DNA of 64,000 bases from JAAFIP01 sp043766985 (GTDB lineage: Bacteria; Pseudomonadota; Gammaproteobacteria; Burkholderiales; Burkholderiaceae_C). The stretch's first letter is position 1. Every line of letters starts with the position of its first letter. Both the position numbers and the translations under genes were made by a program. The notes beneath the pieces were generated by a model. The model was given only the letters and a program-made list of their open reading frames with translations. It did not search any database and was not told the origin of the DNA. Positions 61,787 through 64,000 of this stretch are shown in pieces. The stretch is taken from NCBI GenBank assembly GCA_043766985.1, contig JAYUHM010000132.1:1-64000 (forward strand), written 5' to 3'.

Positions 61787-61838
61787 ACGCCTCTAGCCCA
61801 ATAAAACATAGCACAAGCAGCTATCATAAATATAGTAT
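61787..61838 (+). repeat. Dispersed AGCTAT repeat, copy 9 (abuts the mod start codon)
   Basis: The sequence GCCTCTAGCCCAATAAAACA then TAGCACAAGCAGCTATCATA is among the best-preserved copies, with ATAGC/GCTAT arms. Its end TAAATATAGTATG runs into the mod ATG, leaving no separate leader. It contains no good ribosome binding site. Confidence 0.85.
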
Positions 61839-63807
61839 GACAACCCCCAAAAACTTGCTGGAAACCCTGGACGGTTTAAATGCTGCGCAGCTTAAACGCC
61901 TGCTGGTAGACCACCTTACCAAACAAAAGCTCGGCCTCTACTGGGAGAGCAGCGCCATTGAGCGTGACGCAGCGCTGAACGCTCACATCGTGCTACCCCG
62001 CTTGGTAGGCGACTATTCGCACGGCTTAGCAGATGTTGCCGGGCCCGGCACCCCTAACCTCATTATCGAAGGCGACAACTACGACAGCCTGCGCCTGCTG
62101 CGCAGCACCCACGCAGGCAAAGTGCGCGTCATCTACATCGACCCGCCCTACAACACCGGCAACAAAGACTGGGTGTACAACGACCGCTACGTGGGCGCGA
62201 ACGACCGCTGGCGCCACAGCCAGTGGCTAGAGTTTTTGTACCGCCGCCTGGTGCTGGCCAAAGACCTGCTCACGCAAGACGGCGTGATCATGGTCAGCAT
62301 CAACGACGAAAACCGGGCGCGGCTAGAGCTGCTGATGGACGAGGTGTTTCCGGGGCGGCGGGTGGGTAGTTTTGTTTGGCGTAGCCGGACAGGCGGGAAC
62401 GATGCTAAAGGCGCTTTTTTCTCTGACAACCATGAGCATGTACTGGTTTACGGGAACAGTAGTTTTCGATTCTCTGGTAACGAAAAATCTTACTCAATGT
62501 ACCGTTTCGAGGAGGGGGATCGGGTGTTTCGGCTTAGTGATTTAACTAAGGCGCATGACATGTCTGAGCGAAAAAACACCTACTACCCTATTCACGATTC
62601 CAAGAACGGGATTTATTACCCCTGTAACCCGCAGCGGGTATGGGCATATGCGTCGAAGTTAGAGATTCAAAATCGATTCAAAGGTGACGAAACAGCAATA
62701 GCCTCTGCACTCAAGGGGCTTCGAGGTGATGCCATAGAGGATTTGATTGAAAAAAACTTGGTTTGGTTTCCACCAAACCAGCGTGTCGAAGTTTTTGAAA
62801 CCTTAGATGCATTGCGTACCGCAGTTGCAGCCAAAGACGTTCCTTTGAGTGGCAAAACAGCCTTGCTTTTTGAAGGTATGCCGAACCTTGAATTTTGGGT
62901 AGGAAAGAAAATCGGATATGGCAGACCCCAATTCAAACGATTCAAAGAAGGTTTGAAAAATGAAAACCAGCCGATTTCGTCATGGCTCACTCCCAAGCAG
63001 GAGGACGATACCCTTATTAGCGGCGAGAACATGCCGATAGTCGGTACGACTGAGGAGGGCTCCAAAGAATTGCAAGACCTCATGGGAAGCAAAGCGTTCC
63101 CCTATCCCAAACCCCGCACCCTCATCCAAGGCCTGATCGGCCAAGCCAGCCGCCCCGGCGACATCGTTTTAGACTTCTTCGCAGGCAGCGGCACCACCGG
63201 CCACGCTGTGCTGGCGCTGAATGCGCTGGAGCCTGAGGCCGCGCCCCGCAAGTTCATCTTGTGCTCCAGCACCGAGGCCACCGACAAAGAACCTGCCAAA
63301 AACCTGTGCCGCGACGTGTGTGCGGCGCGCATTGGCAAAGTGATCACCTCAGACACGGCGCTGGCCCACAACAGCTTTGCTTACCTGCAGCTGGACAAAA
63401 TTGCCCCCGGTGACGCACCGTTTGAAAGCGACTGCGCCCACGCCTTTCAGCTGCTGACGATGCGGCTGGGCAAAGTAGCCCGCCCCGTGCCTGCGGCTAG
63501 CCAAGGCATGAAGATTTTGCTGCAAAGTGTGGCCGAGGGCTCGCTTACCGTGCTGGTGCACCAGCTTACACCCGCCACGCTGGCAGCACTGGCGGCCCTG
63601 CCCCTGCACCCCAGCAGCCCGCGCCACGGCCACCTGCGGGTGTACAGCACCCGGCCCGACACCGTGCGCCAGCACTTGCAGCAGGCCTGGGACGGCACCG
63701 ACAAAGTGGTCGAAAGCCTGTCGCTGCAAAAAGCTTTGCTGCATGGGCAAATAGCGCCACGGCGCAAAGCCACACCTAAAACAACACTAGAGAGTGCAGC
63801 CCAATGA
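61837..63807 (+). CDS. mod: Type III restriction-modification DNA methyltransferase (Mod)
   Basis: This 656-residue N6-adenine methyltransferase of the beta order has motif IV DPPYNTG near residue 103 and motif I DFFAGSGTTGHAV near 446. The central part (about residues 170-420, bases 62340-63100) is the target-recognition region and is clearly more AT-rich than both ends, consistent with exchange of specificity. It pairs with Res, whose ATG overlaps the mod stop. It methylates one strand of an asymmetric site; the site cannot be predicted. Confidence 0.93.
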   Translation: MTTPKNLLETLDGLNAAQLKRLLVDHLTKQKLGLYWESSAIERDAALNAHIVLPRLVGDYSHGLADVAGPGTPNLIIEGDNYDSLRLLRSTHAGKVRVIYIDPPYNTGNKDWVYNDRYVGANDRWRHSQWLEFLYRRLVLAKDLLTQDGVIMVSINDENRARLELLMDEVFPGRRVGSFVWRSRTGGNDAKGAFFSDNHEHVLVYGNSSFRFSGNEKSYSMYRFEEGDRVFRLSDLTKAHDMSERKNTYYPIHDSKNGIYYPCNPQRVWAYASKLEIQNRFKGDETAIASALKGLRGDAIEDLIEKNLVWFPPNQRVEVFETLDALRTAVAAKDVPLSGKTALLFEGMPNLEFWVGKKIGYGRPQFKRFKEGLKNENQPISSWLTPKQEDDTLISGENMPIVGTTEEGSKELQDLMGSKAFPYPKPRTLIQGLIGQASRPGDIVLDFFAGSGTTGHAVLALNALEPEAAPRKFILCSSTEATDKEPAKNLCRDVCAARIGKVITSDTALAHNSFAYLQLDKIAPGDAPFESDCAHAFQLLTMRLGKVARPVPAASQGMKILLQSVAEGSLTVLVHQLTPATLAALAALPLHPSSPRHGHLRVYSTRPDTVRQHLQQAWDGTDKVVESLSLQKALLHGQIAPRRKATPKTTLESAAQ

Positions 63808-64000
63808 GCGCCGCCCAGCAAATTACCGCGCCGCAGGGCGATGCCCGTGTACCCAAGGGTTTTCAAGAAACCATCATCAACAACCTGTGCCGCGCCCTGC
63901 ACAGCCAGCCGCGCCCGCCCTGCCTGCTGCGCAGCCCCACGGGGTCGGGCAAAACCTTTATGCTCACCCGCGTGTTGCAGCGCATCAGCGCCCAGCAGCC
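63804..64000 (+). CDS. res: Type III restriction enzyme Res subunit (partial)
   Basis: An ATG overlapping the mod stop (ATGA) opens a frame that runs off the window end. The 65 visible residues contain FQETIINNLCRALHSQ and Walker A SPTGSGKTFML, matching the start of the Res helicase-nuclease. The rest of the helicase and the nuclease domain lie beyond base 64000. Confidence 0.85.
   Translation, partial: MSAAQQITAPQGDARVPKGFQETIINNLCRALHSQPRPPCLLRSPTGSGKTFMLTRVLQRISAQQ

Noticed and set aside
1..64000. tRNA, rRNA, CRISPR arrays and insertion sequences
   Set aside because: I looked for cloverleaf ends, regularly spaced repeats and transposase motifs and found none. The dispersed AGCTAT repeats are irregularly spaced and non-coding in origin.

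Overview
The window looks like a chromosomal segment of a betaproteobacterium of the Burkholderiales, most likely Comamonadaceae (Rhodoferax/Polaromonas/Acidovorax-like). The reasons are the gene repertoire (two TRAP transporters, TupABC, tungsten aldehyde oxidoreductase, 5-oxoprolinase), the moderately high GC, and nine copies of a short AGCCCAAT...ATAGCAC..GCTAT repeat of a kind I associate with that family. No rRNA, tRNA, CRISPR array or complete insertion sequence is visible.

Region 1 (433-22588) is a capsule locus of the ABC-transporter (Kps/Bex/Ctr) type. A long minus-strand run starts with the outer-membrane lipoprotein KpsD/CtrA. It continues through ManC, KpsE, KpsM, KpsT, RfbB, RfbA, RfbC, a GT4 enzyme, an FkbM methyltransferase with a long coiled coil, a three-domain glycosyltransferase and a methyltransferase, and ends with Gmd, an Rmd-like reductase and a final GT4. 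GDP-D-rhamnose and a dTDP-6-deoxyhexose are the inferred precursors; rfbD is absent from the window. The divergent plus-strand pair encodes KpsS and a fusion of a GT4 domain to a single KpsC-like module. DNA from about 3.5 to 10.9 kb is visibly more AT-rich than its flanks.

Region 2 (22585-28012) is a compact minus-strand operon of five genes: an RhlB/UGT-type glycosyltransferase, a membrane-embedded alpha/beta hydrolase, a cytochrome P450, a small membrane protein and a second, paralogous hydrolase. I do not recognise it as a described pathway; a hydroxylated glycolipid or other modified lipid product is my inference.

Region 3 (28077-41363) holds phosphomannomutase, heptosyltransferase I and Kdo transferase (LPS core), then a TRAP transporter split over two convergent units and an EgtB/SenA-like protein lacking part of the expected iron site. 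It ends with a TonB receptor, a secreted PQQ sugar dehydrogenase and a cytochrome c, which together may scavenge and use external PQQ.

Region 4 (41380-51535) is a tungsten island. It comprises a ModE-like regulator, TupBCA tungstate uptake, the decayed remains of a ModA-like and a molybdopterin-oxidoreductase gene, and an AcoR-like regulator without an AAA+ domain. These are followed by the three subunits of an aldehyde oxidoreductase (AorABC-like), a MoaD-like protein and a small unknown protein.

Region 5 (51584-64000) is mixed. It has a VOC protein, the CrcB fluoride channel, a second TRAP transporter (DctPQM) divergent from a MarR-like regulator and a 5-oxoprolinase, a DinB-family protein, cytidine deaminase, a VapBC toxin-antitoxin pair, and a type III restriction-modification system whose Res subunit runs off the end.

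All nine repeat copies lie right of 29.9 kb and none in the capsule or P450 regions. Three lie in frame inside genes, one supplies the C-terminus of CrcB, and two abut the translation starts of dinB and mod.
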